14,076 bases of DNA. Origin: Balneolales bacterium. GTDB lineage: Bacteria; Bacteroidota; Rhodothermia; Balneolales; Natronogracilivirgulaceae. The stretch spans positions 1-14,076 of the forward strand of contig SKNL01000098.1 of the NCBI GenBank assembly GCA_007120555.1. The letters run 5' to 3'. The translations under genes were made by a program, and so were the position numbers. The notes below the pieces were generated by a model, which made no database searches, was not told the DNA's origin, and saw only the letters and a list, made by a program, of their open reading frames with translations. The stretch's first letter is position 1; each line of letters starts with the position of its first letter. Below are positions 1 to 7,212 of this stretch, piece after piece.

Positions 1-823
1 ATTGCAGCAGAAGCTCTTCCACTTCAGGCTCGGGTTGAAAACGGACAATGAATGCTTCGGCCGTCTGATGCAGGGAGACGAACGGACGAATGTAGATCTG
101 CTGGGTGTCCCGGCCCTCCTCGGGACGGGTCCTCGTGACGGTTCCAATGGGTATTCCGGGAGGAAATTGATTGCTGAAACCGGAGGTTTCCACAACGGAT
201 CCGAGAGGAACATCAATCGTTAGCGGCACATAGCGCATCACAAGTTCATTGGATTGGTCTGTACTCCATGATACGATTCCGTAAGCCCTGTTGCCCTGGA
301 TCCGGGCACTCGTTCGGAATAACGGATTTAAAAAAGGCATAATCTGGGCATGTCCCGTTGTGGAGAGGATAGTCTGTCCCACAAGGCCTTCCGGTGTAAT
401 CAGGGGCATTCCCGGCTCTATGCCATCCCGGCTGCCCTTGTTGACGGTAAATGAGTTGTTGATGCCGGTCAGGTTTTTTGCTACAATCCTGACGGGAATG
501 AGCTCCAGGTCGGTTGTGTCCCGAAGGCCAATCATGTTCTTCAGGACAAGATTTTCCTCTCTGACGGACCGGAGCCGGCTGAGCTCATCCTGTAGCAGGA
601 TATTCTGCCTGCCCAGCTGCTCACTTGATTGCAACGCACTGCGGTAAACCCTTATCTGGGAAAGCGGTTGCTCAATATAGCTCATGGCGAGAATGGATGC
701 CTTGCGTACGGTCTGCAACCCGCCGTCATGGCGAAAAACCATGAGAAAAAAAGCGATCAGCAGGAAAAGTACGGTCAGAACATGATCTCGTACATCATCC
801 GTCTTGCGGAGTGAAAACTGCAT
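1..823 (-). CDS. mreC: Rod shape-determining protein MreC (partial, C-terminus beyond window)
   Basis: MreC is a periplasmic scaffold of the elongasome that links cytoplasmic MreB to MreD, RodA and PBP2. The frame is open from the ATG at 823 to the window edge, giving 274 residues. Visible features are a short cytoplasmic N-terminus, one membrane segment at about residues 13-30, a coiled-coil-like stretch at about 61-100, and the two beta-domain hallmarks of the family: NKGSRDGIEPGMPLITPEG at 128-146 and SGFSNQFPPGIPIGTV at 214-229. The codon just before the ATG is a stop in the same frame, so this is the first possible ATG. It begins 15 bases after the mreB stop, which fits co-transcription. 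No clear Shine-Dalgarno is seen. Only the end of the protein is missing. Identification is strong from motifs, topology and position after mreB. Confidence 0.93.
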   Translation of the reverse strand, partial: MQFSLRKTDDVRDHVLTVLFLLIAFFLMVFRHDGGLQTVRKASILAMSYIEQPLSQIRVYRSALQSSEQLGRQNILLQDELSRLRSVREENLVLKNMIGLRDTTDLELIPVRIVAKNLTGINNSFTVNKGSRDGIEPGMPLITPEGLVGQTILSTTGHAQIMPFLNPLFRTSARIQGNRAYGIVSWSTDQSNELVMRYVPLTIDVPLGSVVETSGFSNQFPPGIPIGTVTRTRPEEGRDTQQIYIRPFVSLHQTAEAFIVRFQPEPEVEELLLQ

Positions 824-838
824 TCAGGTAACATTCTG

Positions 839-1906
839 TCAGGTTAGAATGGCACGGTAGTATTCCAGATCTTCAAGAACCTTGCCGGTACCACGGACCA
901 CAGCCGTCAGGGGGTCTTCAGCAATATGAACCGGCAGATCTGTCGTTTCCATGATCAGCTTGTCCAGGTTCATAAGAAGCGCACCGCCACCTGTAAGGAA
1001 GATTCCGCGATCCAGTATGTCAGCGGACAGTTCAGGGGGTGTTTGCTCAAGTGACTTTGTAACAGACTCGACAATCGTGTTCACGGATTCAGAGATGGCT
1101 TCGCGGATATCTTTTGAGGTAACGATGCGTGTGCGGGGTACGCCGTTCACCAGATCACGACCTTTGACCGTAAGCTCGAGTTCTTCATCCAGCGGCGCTG
1201 CGGAACCAATCAGACACTTGACCTGCTCTGCGGTGCGCTCACCTATAAGCAGGTTGTGATTTCGCCGGAAGTAGTTGATGATGTCCTCGTTAAGCTCGTC
1301 TCCGCCCAGCCGGACCGATTGCGAATAGACGATGCCCGACAGGGCGATTACCGCGATTTCCGTGGTGCCTCCACCGATGTCCACGATCATGTTTCCCACG
1401 GGCTCATGAACATCAAGTCCTATGCCGATAGCAGCAGCCATGGGTTCGTCCACCAAATAGACCTCTTTCGCACCTGCATGCTCGGCACTGTCACGAACGG
1501 CACGTTTTTCCACTTCTGTGATGCCGCTCGGTACGCAAACCACCATTTTCCGGGTGGATGAGTACCATTTGACTTTCACCTTTTTGATCATCCCCCTGAT
1601 CATGTGTTCGGCAACTTCAAAATCTGCAATGACACCATCACGAAGCGGACGTACTGTCCGGATCTTCCTGTGCGTTTTTTCGTGCATCAGCCGTGCTTCA
1701 TGTCCGATTGCGACAGCCTGATTTTCCAGATTAAGTGCAACTATTGATGGTTCGTTGAGCACGATGCCCTGATTCCGGGCATGAATGAGAGTGTTGGCGG
1801 TACCCAGGTCGATTGCGATATCGGTGTACAGCCAATCAAAAAGTCCACCTTTGGCATTGTTCTGGCTGGCGGTTGTTTTTGTATAAGTAGCTTCAGACTG
1901 CTGCAT
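839..1906 (-). CDS. mreB: Rod shape-determining protein MreB (bacterial actin)
   Basis: MreB is an actin-like ATPase that forms membrane-bound filaments and directs lateral wall synthesis. The 355-residue product has all actin-fold motifs: phosphate-1 DLGTANTL at 33-40, PSGITEVEKRAV from 126, DEPMAAAIG at 153-161, phosphate-2 VDIGGGTTEIAV at 175-186, and the adenosine motif LTGGGALL at 304-311. It has about 20 polar residues before the usual start. They precede LFDWLY (22-27), a hydrophobic patch that could serve the membrane-binding role of MreB N-termini (inference). Length is only slightly above the usual 335-350 because of this extension. The ATG at 1906 has no Shine-Dalgarno; the leader is AT-rich with a C8 tract further upstream. 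A start inside the extension cannot be excluded, but no ATG lies there. mreC follows 15 bases later. Confidence 0.96.
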   Translation of the reverse strand: MQQSEATYTKTTASQNNAKGGLFDWLYTDIAIDLGTANTLIHARNQGIVLNEPSIVALNLENQAVAIGHEARLMHEKTHRKIRTVRPLRDGVIADFEVAEHMIRGMIKKVKVKWYSSTRKMVVCVPSGITEVEKRAVRDSAEHAGAKEVYLVDEPMAAAIGIGLDVHEPVGNMIVDIGGGTTEIAVIALSGIVYSQSVRLGGDELNEDIINYFRRNHNLLIGERTAEQVKCLIGSAAPLDEELELTVKGRDLVNGVPRTRIVTSKDIREAISESVNTIVESVTKSLEQTPPELSADILDRGIFLTGGGALLMNLDKLIMETTDLPVHIAEDPLTAVVRGTGKVLEDLEYYRAILT

Positions 1907-1946
1907 AGATAAATATTAGGGGAATTACATGTACTTGCGGGGGGGG

Positions 1947-1973
1947 ATATTATAACTTTGAAAGTTACAATAT
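1947..1973. promoter_or_regulatory. 27-bp near-perfect palindrome over the mreB promoter (candidate operator)
   Basis: Plus strand: left arm ATATTATAACTTT (1947-1959), centre G (1960), right arm AAAGTTACAATAT (1961-1973). The arms are complementary at 12 of 13 positions. It covers the -10 and most of the spacer of the candidate mreB promoter, which is where a dimeric repressor would typically bind. It could also form an RNA stem if transcription started upstream. No regulator is identified. Confidence 0.5.
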
Positions 1974-1977
1974 TAAA
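1949..1977 (-). promoter_or_regulatory. Candidate mreB promoter
   Basis: On the minus strand a perfect -10 hexamer TATAAT (1954-1949) lies 17 bases downstream of a weak -35, TTTAAT (1977-1972). The predicted start would fall in the C8 tract at 1946-1939, giving a leader of about 36 bases before the mreB ATG. The -10 and spacer sit inside a near-perfect palindrome (separate entry). The -10 is convincing; the -35 matches the sigma-70 consensus at only three of six positions. Confidence 0.45.
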
Positions 1978-2009
1978 CGGCCTTTTGCGAATTTCTTTGA
2001 GTGAAATTT

Positions 2010-2035
2010 AAAAAAAATAGACAGGTCTCGTGTCT
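2010..2035 (-). terminator. Weak intrinsic terminator-like hairpin downstream of purH
   Basis: On the minus strand AGACA (2035-2031), a seven-base loop and TGTCT (2023-2019) form a 5-bp stem. It is followed, after one A, by eight T (2017-2010). The T tract is good but the stem is short, so termination may be partial. The position is 61 bases after the purH stop and before the mreB promoter region, which suits a boundary between the two transcripts. Confidence 0.4.
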
Positions 2036-2048
2036 CTGCAAAGGGCTG

Positions 2049-2082
2049 TTCAAGTCACTGGAATAGGTATTTCAAGTCACTG
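2049..2082. repeat. Two direct 12-base repeats after purH
   Basis: TTCAAGTCACTG occurs exactly twice, at 2049-2060 and 2071-2082, with a 22-base period (two helical turns). A weaker third copy (9 of 12 bases, read on the minus strand as CACTGATGTGAA) overlaps the purH stop. The repeat is either the remnant of a local duplication or tandem protein-binding sites. No function can be assigned. Confidence 0.5.
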
Positions 2083-2095
2083 CAACGGATTCACA

Positions 2096-3745
2096 TCAGT
2101 GCCGGAAGTGCCGGGTCCCGGTGAGGATCATGGCGACCCCCAGCTCGTCGGCCCGGGCGATCACTTCATCATCCCGGACACTGCCTCCGGGCTGAATGAC
2201 AGCAGAAGCTCCGGCACGCGCCGCTTCCTCAACGCCGTCGGCAAAGGGAAAGAAAGCATCTGATGCCACTACGCACCCTTTGAGTTCATGTCCGAATTCC
2301 TTTGCTTTCCCGGAGGCGATCCTTGATGCATCCACACGATTGGGTTGGCCCGCACCGACGCCGATGGTCTGGAGGTCCCGGGCATATACAATGGCATTTG
2401 ATGTCACATGTTTTGCGACGATCCAGGCAAATTCAAGCGATGCCAATTGATTTTCGTCGGGATGAACCCGGGTGACCACCTCCCGCTTCTCATTTTGGAA
2501 TCCCGTGTCCGGGTGCTGCCATAAAAATCCTCCCACTGTAGAACGCACCCGTGGAAGGCTGGCATCCGGCCATGACAGTATCCGTATCAGCCTCCTGTTT
2601 GTTTTGCGTTTCAGCAGTTCAAGAGCTTCATCCGTGTAGGATGGGGCCAGAATGATTTCCGTAAATATCTCATCGACCAAAGCGGCCGTTGCGGCGTCGA
2701 GCCGGCTGTTAAAGAGCACGATGCCACCGAAAGGTGATGTGGTGTCGGTGGAAAACGCTTTTTCCCAGGCCCTTTCCGGGGTTTCTGCAAGGGCCGCACC
2801 ACAGGGGAGTGTATGTTTGAAAATGGCACATAATGCCTTGTCGGTTTCCGGGAAGTCGGAACCCAGGCGCAGGGCAGCGTCAATATCCAGATAGTTGTTG
2901 TAGCTCAACTCCTTGCCGTGAAAACAGTCAATGTACTGTTCCGGGTTTCCGTAAACTGCGGCTGCCTGATGCGGATTTTCTCCGTAACGCAATTGGCGGT
3001 GCAAGGGAACATGCATGTTCAGGACTGGTTGGATCGGGGGGGCGGAAGCTTCGTTGTTGCTTTCAGCGGCTTTGTCATTCCTTTCTGCATCTTCCGTTTG
3101 TCCTGTGGCGGCCCCTGAGTTTTGCAAGAGCAGATCCAAAGTACTGGCTATGGCCTGGTCATAAGATGCCGTCATCTGGAACGCCCGAAGAGCAAATTCG
3201 GCACGGGTTTTTCCACTTATCCTGCCTCCGTTGTCTTTTATTTCATCAAGAAGCTTGCGGTACTGGTCGGGGTGGGTGGCTACGCAGACATTCTCAAAGT
3301 TTTTTGCGGAAGCCCGGACCATGGCCGGACCACCGATATCAATGTTCTCAACGGCATGTTCCATGTCCCCGGGCCGCTCCCGGACGGCTCCCCGGAAGGG
3401 ATACAGATTTACAATCACAAGCTGGATCTGCTGTATCTCCAGCTCTTTCAGCGTCAGGGCATGCGCTTCTATTTTCGGACGCGCCAGCAATGCTCCATGG
3501 ATTTTGGGATGCAATGTTTTGACACGTCCATCCAGACATTCCGGAAAACCGGTAACATCCGAGACGTCCGTTACAGGAATACCGCAATCGCGGATCAGAC
3601 GGGCAGTCCCGCCCGTGGATATTACCTGAATTCCGGACTGATGAAGTTCCCGGGCCAGCTCCGGTATCCCGGTTTTATCGGAAACGGAGATCAAGGCCCG
3701 TGTTACGGAAATGGCGGGAAGTTGGATATGGGGATCAGGAGTCAT
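2096..3745 (-). CDS. purH: Bifunctional AICAR transformylase / IMP cyclohydrolase PurH
   Basis: PurH catalyses the last two steps of IMP synthesis: formyl transfer from 10-formyl-THF to AICAR, then ring closure. In the 549 residues the MGS-like cyclohydrolase domain comes first (about 12-205), with SVSDKTGI at 20-27, STGGTARLI at 43-51 and GRVKTLHPKIHGALLARP at 73-90. The transformylase domain follows, with LRYGENPHQ at 252-260, the catalytic Lys-His pair K310-H311 in KHTLPCGAA, SRIASGKAKEFG at 474-485 and the canonical end IQPGGSVRDDEVI. Two differences from the common form: KHTLPCG instead of KHxNPCG, and QPNRVD (467-472) instead of QMSRVD. A polar linker at about 209-238, rich in Glu, Asn and Ala, accounts for most of the extra length over the usual 510-530. 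The ATG at 3745 is the first after an in-frame stop; no Shine-Dalgarno is seen. purN lies 170 bases upstream. Confidence 0.97.
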   Translation of the reverse strand: MTPDPHIQLPAISVTRALISVSDKTGIPELARELHQSGIQVISTGGTARLIRDCGIPVTDVSDVTGFPECLDGRVKTLHPKIHGALLARPKIEAHALTLKELEIQQIQLVIVNLYPFRGAVRERPGDMEHAVENIDIGGPAMVRASAKNFENVCVATHPDQYRKLLDEIKDNGGRISGKTRAEFALRAFQMTASYDQAIASTLDLLLQNSGAATGQTEDAERNDKAAESNNEASAPPIQPVLNMHVPLHRQLRYGENPHQAAAVYGNPEQYIDCFHGKELSYNNYLDIDAALRLGSDFPETDKALCAIFKHTLPCGAALAETPERAWEKAFSTDTTSPFGGIVLFNSRLDAATAALVDEIFTEIILAPSYTDEALELLKRKTNRRLIRILSWPDASLPRVRSTVGGFLWQHPDTGFQNEKREVVTRVHPDENQLASLEFAWIVAKHVTSNAIVYARDLQTIGVGAGQPNRVDASRIASGKAKEFGHELKGCVVASDAFFPFADGVEEAARAGASAVIQPGGSVRDDEVIARADELGVAMILTGTRHFRH

Positions 3746-3791
3746 GTTGTCTGGATTCGGAATGTTTATTGGGTGGCATGGAGACGATCAT

Positions 3792-3808
3792 ACCTGTTTT
3801 GAACAGGT
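3792..3808. repeat. 7-bp stem hairpin in the purH leader
   Basis: Read on the minus strand, ACCTGTT-CAA-AACAGGT is a perfect 7-bp inverted repeat with a three-base loop. It lies 46 bases before the purH ATG. No T tract follows, so it is not a standard terminator. A 10-base palindrome, GGTCCGGACC, overlaps its upstream side (3806-3815). Confidence 0.5.
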
Positions 3809-3843
3809 CCGGACCGGGAAGTCCGATAGCAGGTTATCTGGCG

Positions 3844-3881
3844 GCTCCTTGAATAAACCGGGAAATACCCGGAAAAGGAGC
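3844..3881. repeat. Nested inverted repeat between purN and purH
   Basis: On the minus strand GCTCCTT (3881-3875) pairs with AAGGAGC (3850-3844). Inside them CCGGG (3872-3868) pairs with CCCGG (3862-3858) around a five-base loop, TATTT. Outer stem is 7 bp, inner stem 5 bp, with an asymmetric internal loop (2 and 7 bases). No T tract follows. It may stabilise or separate purN and purH messages, or form part of an RNA control element. It does not match a riboswitch I know. Confidence 0.5.
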
Positions 3882-3915
3882 AGTGTGGATGGGAAAAAGC
3901 CACGAGAAATAACCG

Positions 3916-4506
3916 TCAGTTGTGAGAAAGCAGAAAGCGGACAACTTTGGGATACAGGAGATGCTCCTGCTTGAGTACCCGGGCAGCCAGCGATTCCGCA
4001 GTGTCATTTTCCCGGACAGGAACCTTGACCTGTGCAATGACAGGACCCTCGTCGTAGGTCCTGGTTACATAATGGACCGTGCAGCCGGATTCCTTGTCGC
4101 GGTTTTCAATCACGGCCCGGTGAACACGCATGCCATACCATCCTTTCCCACCGTATTTTGGCAGCAGGGCGGGATGTATGTTTATTATTCTGCGCTTGTA
4201 CAAATCCACTATTTCATCCGGTATTTTTTTTAAATAGCCGGCGAGAACAATAAGGTTGGGAGATTCCTTGTAGAGAATCTTGCGCAGTTCATCTGCATAT
4301 GACGACGGCTTGTCGTAATCCCCGGGAGACAGAACGATACTGCGGATATCATTCTCCCGGGCATATGCCAACGCACCGGCATCCGGGTTATCACTTATCA
4401 ATGCAGTGATCCGGGCAGGAACCTCTTTTTTCAAAGTGGCCTTATGCAGCGCTTTGAAATTCGATCCTGTGCCAGAGGCAAAAACGACGATGTTTTTTGG
4501 CTTCAA
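3916..4506 (-). CDS. purN: Phosphoribosylglycinamide formyltransferase PurN (TTG start)
   Basis: PurN transfers the formyl group of 10-formyl-THF to GAR, the third step of purine synthesis. The 196 residues show the phosphate loop SGTGSNF (11-17), the folate-site segment LAGYLKKIP (88-96), and the catalytic triad Asn109-His111 (INIHPALLP) and Asp152 (YDEGPV). The only start consistent with the family N-terminus (MKxKNIVVFASG) is TTG at 4506. No ATG occurs in frame until residue 126, well past the phosphate site. This TTG overlaps the stop of the LD-carboxypeptidase gene in the sequence TTGA, a form of the usual ATGA coupling, so translation is probably coupled. Length matches the family (about 190-215). 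The rare start may limit expression. Identification is secure. Confidence 0.95.
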   Translation of the reverse strand: MKPKNIVVFASGTGSNFKALHKATLKKEVPARITALISDNPDAGALAYARENDIRSIVLSPGDYDKPSSYADELRKILYKESPNLIVLAGYLKKIPDEIVDLYKRRIINIHPALLPKYGGKGWYGMRVHRAVIENRDKESGCTVHYVTRTYDEGPVIAQVKVPVRENDTAESLAARVLKQEHLLYPKVVRFLLSHN

Positions 4507-5426
4507 AGATCAAAAATTGATTGTGTGCTGGTGATTTTAACTGTATTACCAAAAGAAAGGTTCAATTCCACTCCCAGTGGAAAGGGCACTTTGTGATCGA
4601 TATGTCCGTAGGGTACATCCCGCACTACCGGCAGGTCGGTATCCTTCAGCAATCGGTCCAGTACTTTCTCCATTGATGGAACGTCATCAAAAGTCTCCTC
4701 TTCGGGAGGCGAAAATGACCCGAAAATGACAGCATTGGCTGCCTGAAACCAACCGGCCAGCTTGGCCTGCCAGAGATAGCCTTCGGTTTTGTGCCGGGGT
4801 TCTCCCACATCCTCGAGAATCGGGATGGTGTTGTCAAGATCGGGAAAGTAAGGAGAACCGCTCAGTTTGGCTGCAACCGACAGTGTGCCCGGCAAGGCAA
4901 TCCCCCTGACTTCACCGGCGGCGCGGTTGGCAGGAACCGGGAGATCGTAATCGATTTTTCCGGTTTGCATGAAACTCCAGAAAGTCTTCTCAAAGTCGGG
5001 ATGAATCGGATCCATATAGAAATCGGTAGCGGGCATGCCGGTTGACAGGGAGGGGATGCCGGTCCGGGCATAGATTCCCCATTCCAGTGCCGTGATGTCA
5101 CTGTAGCCGATCATCAGTTTTCTGGCTGATTTGATTGCCTCGAAATCAAGCAGGGGGAGCATGGCGCTGCTGCCAAAACCGCCACGGGCAAAAAAGATCA
5201 GGTCCACATCCGGATCCGTGACAAGTTGCATCAGTTCTGATGCACGGTCTTCGGCGCTGCCGGCCAGGTAGTTGTCCCGTGCGTGGCAGCTTGGTTTGAC
5301 GATTACCCGGTATCCCCGTTTTTCAAAATACGCGACACCATTCTCAAGTCGCTTGGGCTCAATAGGTGAAGACGGGGCCATGATTCCGATGGTTCCGCCT
5401 TCTGGTAATGGCCTCAGTTTTATCAT
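4503..5426 (-). CDS. LD-carboxypeptidase, peptidase S66 family (LdcA-like)
   Basis: Members of family S66 remove the terminal D-alanine from murein tetrapeptides in the cytoplasm during wall recycling; some relatives (MccF) instead cleave microcin C-type compounds. The 307-residue protein has no signal peptide. Hallmarks visible are ARGGFGSS at 80-87, the nucleophile Ser109 in GYSD, Glu205 in ILEDVGE and His275 in GHIDHK, forming the expected Ser-Glu-His triad. The ALPGTLSVAAKLSGSPY segment (177-193) corresponds to the usual GGNLxxLxxLxGTPY. Length is typical. The start is the ATG at 5426, nine bases after the stop of the AI-2E gene. The stop overlaps the purN start. The operon position between a membrane protein and purN does not reveal substrate. 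LD-carboxypeptidase is the more likely role; a resistance role like MccF is an alternative. Confidence 0.9.
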   Translation of the reverse strand: MIKLRPLPEGGTIGIMAPSSPIEPKRLENGVAYFEKRGYRVIVKPSCHARDNYLAGSAEDRASELMQLVTDPDVDLIFFARGGFGSSAMLPLLDFEAIKSARKLMIGYSDITALEWGIYARTGIPSLSTGMPATDFYMDPIHPDFEKTFWSFMQTGKIDYDLPVPANRAAGEVRGIALPGTLSVAAKLSGSPYFPDLDNTIPILEDVGEPRHKTEGYLWQAKLAGWFQAANAVIFGSFSPPEEETFDDVPSMEKVLDRLLKDTDLPVVRDVPYGHIDHKVPFPLGVELNLSFGNTVKITSTQSIFDL

Positions 5427-5435
5427 GGGAATATT

Positions 5436-6509
5436 TTACGTTTTCGGTTCGACAGGACTGAATATCGTGTAGTTTTCAATGCTCCATCGGATCTGTTTGA
5501 TGGTAATCACAATAGTGGCTGTAATGGGTACGGCAACAAGCATACCGAATATGCCGGCCAGTTCAGCTCCGGTCATAACTACAAACAGGATCACAAGTGG
5601 ATGCAGGTTGGCCGATCTCGAAAAGAGTGTCGGCTGTACGATGCTGACATCAATGATCTGGGTGATGAGTATGGCAATGAATACATAGATAACCAATGAG
5701 AAATCACCGGTCTCAAGAATAGAGACAATGATGGATAGAATATAACCGATGACCGGCCCGAAATAGGGGATGATGTTGGCGACCCCGACAGCGATGCCAA
5801 CGGATAATGCATTGTTCAAGCCTGCAAAACTGAGCAAAATGGTTGACGTTGTGGCAATGATTATGCTTTGCAGGCCGACACTTTTAAAGTAGGTGACCAG
5901 CCTTTTCTCAACTTTCTCAATGCCGGTCAGTACACTTTCGAAATACTTGTTGGGAACAAGCTCGAGGATATTCCGGCGAAGTTGAGCACCGTCTTTTAGG
6001 ATAAAGAACGTGGCAAAAGGTACTACGATGAAAGCCCAGAATATATTGGCAAAAATTCCAAGGATGTTGTTGATCGTATGGGAGATGTCATCGGTCTGGA
6101 ACAGGGTTTCAACGGCACCAGGAATATTCTCGCGCAGAAAACCCTCAGGCAGGAAAGGGACTCTTTTCAGGATCTGTTCCTCGATTTCTGCAGTGACTCT
6201 CAGGATGGCATCAATATTAAGCTGCTGCCCCAGCAGGATTACCTGGCCGGCAATGGCGGGAAGGATGGTACTTGAAAACCAGACCAGCAACAAAACAAGG
6301 GTGGACAGAACCAGGCTGATTGACAGGGTCCGGTTCAATCCGAAAGCCTGCATTCGGTTGACAAATGGATCGAGAATATAGGAAAAGACCAGTGCAATCA
6401 GTGCGTACAGAACCAGCACAAAAAAGCGATAGAGAACGAACAGGATCAGCAGTACGATAGCCAGTCCTATAAGAAATCGAATAAAACGTTCGATATTAAA
6501 GCTCTTCAT
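5436..6509 (-). CDS. AI-2E family transporter (PF01594-like membrane protein)
   Basis: The 357-residue polytopic membrane protein has about eight predicted membrane segments: roughly 12-30, 33-50, 62-82, 150-171, 207-228, 230-262, 270-295 and 305-335. A polar loop spans about 95-145. Family signatures are FFILKDG at 168-174, NIIPYFGPVIG at 245-255, and the C-terminal GAELAGIFGMLVAVP at 314-328. The family includes TqsA (autoinducer-2 export in E. coli) and Na+/H+ antiporters of halophiles, so the substrate cannot be read from sequence and the family name should not be taken to mean quorum sensing. The ATG at 6509 lies inside the end of recX with a 14-base overlap, preceded by GGAG at a very short distance, so translation probably depends on recX translation. 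LD-carboxypeptidase follows after nine bases. Confidence 0.88.
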   Translation of the reverse strand: MKSFNIERFIRFLIGLAIVLLILFVLYRFFVLVLYALIALVFSYILDPFVNRMQAFGLNRTLSISLVLSTLVLLLVWFSSTILPAIAGQVILLGQQLNIDAILRVTAEIEEQILKRVPFLPEGFLRENIPGAVETLFQTDDISHTINNILGIFANIFWAFIVVPFATFFILKDGAQLRRNILELVPNKYFESVLTGIEKVEKRLVTYFKSVGLQSIIIATTSTILLSFAGLNNALSVGIAVGVANIIPYFGPVIGYILSIIVSILETGDFSLVIYVFIAILITQIIDVSIVQPTLFSRSANLHPLVILFVVMTGAELAGIFGMLVAVPITATIVITIKQIRWSIENYTIFSPVEPKT

Positions 6510-7170
6510 TCTCCAGCTTTTTTAGCAGTTCATCGCATTTCTCCATTACTTTGTGTCCCGGAAATCCCCTTCGAATCAAAAAGTCTGCAAGTTTCTTTCT
6601 GCGCTTCAAGCCCGGTTCCGCTCTCATCAATCGCTTTGCTGCACTCAGCGCAGCCTGTTCCAAAGCATCATTGAGATGGTCTTCCGTAAAGGTATTTTCA
6701 AGAGCAAAATCAATATACTGTTTTTTTATTCCTTTTTGGGCCAGAGCCTGTCTGATTTTTGCCGGCCCCCATCCATAACGGTCTTTTTTTTCCCTGGAAA
6801 AGGCTTCAGCAAAAAGGGCATCGTCCAGGTATCCCTTTTCAATGAAAGGCTTCAGGGCGTCCCGGGCCTCTTCGGAAGTGAATCCTTTGGCCAGACTTTT
6901 CCTGACGATTTCACCGGAGCAGTGATTCCGGACCGCCAGCCACCGGTAGATCTGATCGTTCAATTGATGCTGCCTGTCAAGCCGGCACAGCTCCCTGTAA
7001 CGTTCTTCTGAGATCAGATCACCTTTGGAAATACCGGCCTTTTCAATGACGGCGCGGTGAAACCCGTCCAGGAACGATCCCTCGACAAAAAGAGAAACTC
7101 TCTCTTTTTTGCGTTTCTGTGTAACAATATCCGTACAGCGCCCAGGCAGGGAAGATGCTGATTCATCCAT
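6496..7170 (-). CDS. recX: Regulatory protein RecX
   Basis: RecX binds RecA filaments and limits their extension and ATPase and coprotease activity. The 224-residue protein has the long N-terminal region typical of Gram-positive and FCB-group RecX (about 13-55, with KKERVSLFVEGSFLDGF at 21-37), followed by three-helix repeats. Family signatures are RNHCSGEIVRKSLAKGF in the first repeat, GYLDDALFAEAFSREKKDR in the second, WGPAKIRQALAQKGI after it, and FLIRRGFPGHKVME near the C-terminus. It is longer than the E. coli form (about 166), as expected for this class. The ATG at 7170 is 42 bases downstream of the recA stop, the classical recA-recX arrangement. No Shine-Dalgarno is evident. The last 14 bases overlap the next gene. 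Confidence 0.93.
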   Translation of the reverse strand: MDESASSLPGRCTDIVTQKRKKERVSLFVEGSFLDGFHRAVIEKAGISKGDLISEERYRELCRLDRQHQLNDQIYRWLAVRNHCSGEIVRKSLAKGFTSEEARDALKPFIEKGYLDDALFAEAFSREKKDRYGWGPAKIRQALAQKGIKKQYIDFALENTFTEDHLNDALEQAALSAAKRLMRAEPGLKRRKKLADFLIRRGFPGHKVMEKCDELLKKLENEEL

Positions 7171-7212
7171 TAATAAAACCGGTTATGGATGTTATTGTAA
7201 AGAACTCACCCC

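Noticed and set aside
1951..1960. Bacteroides-type -7 element (TAnnTTTG) on the plus strand
   Set aside because: TAACTTTG is present, but no gene follows on that strand and no matching upstream TTTG at proper spacing was convincing; it is part of the palindrome.
2833..3802. Long plus-strand open frames of 226-229 codons
   Set aside because: They are antisense to purH, contain no family motif, and their composition reflects the codon pattern of the well-supported minus-strand gene.
3746..3915. ZTP (pfl), THF or purine riboswitch before purH
   Set aside because: The gap contains hairpins, but I could not match the conserved cores of these riboswitches.
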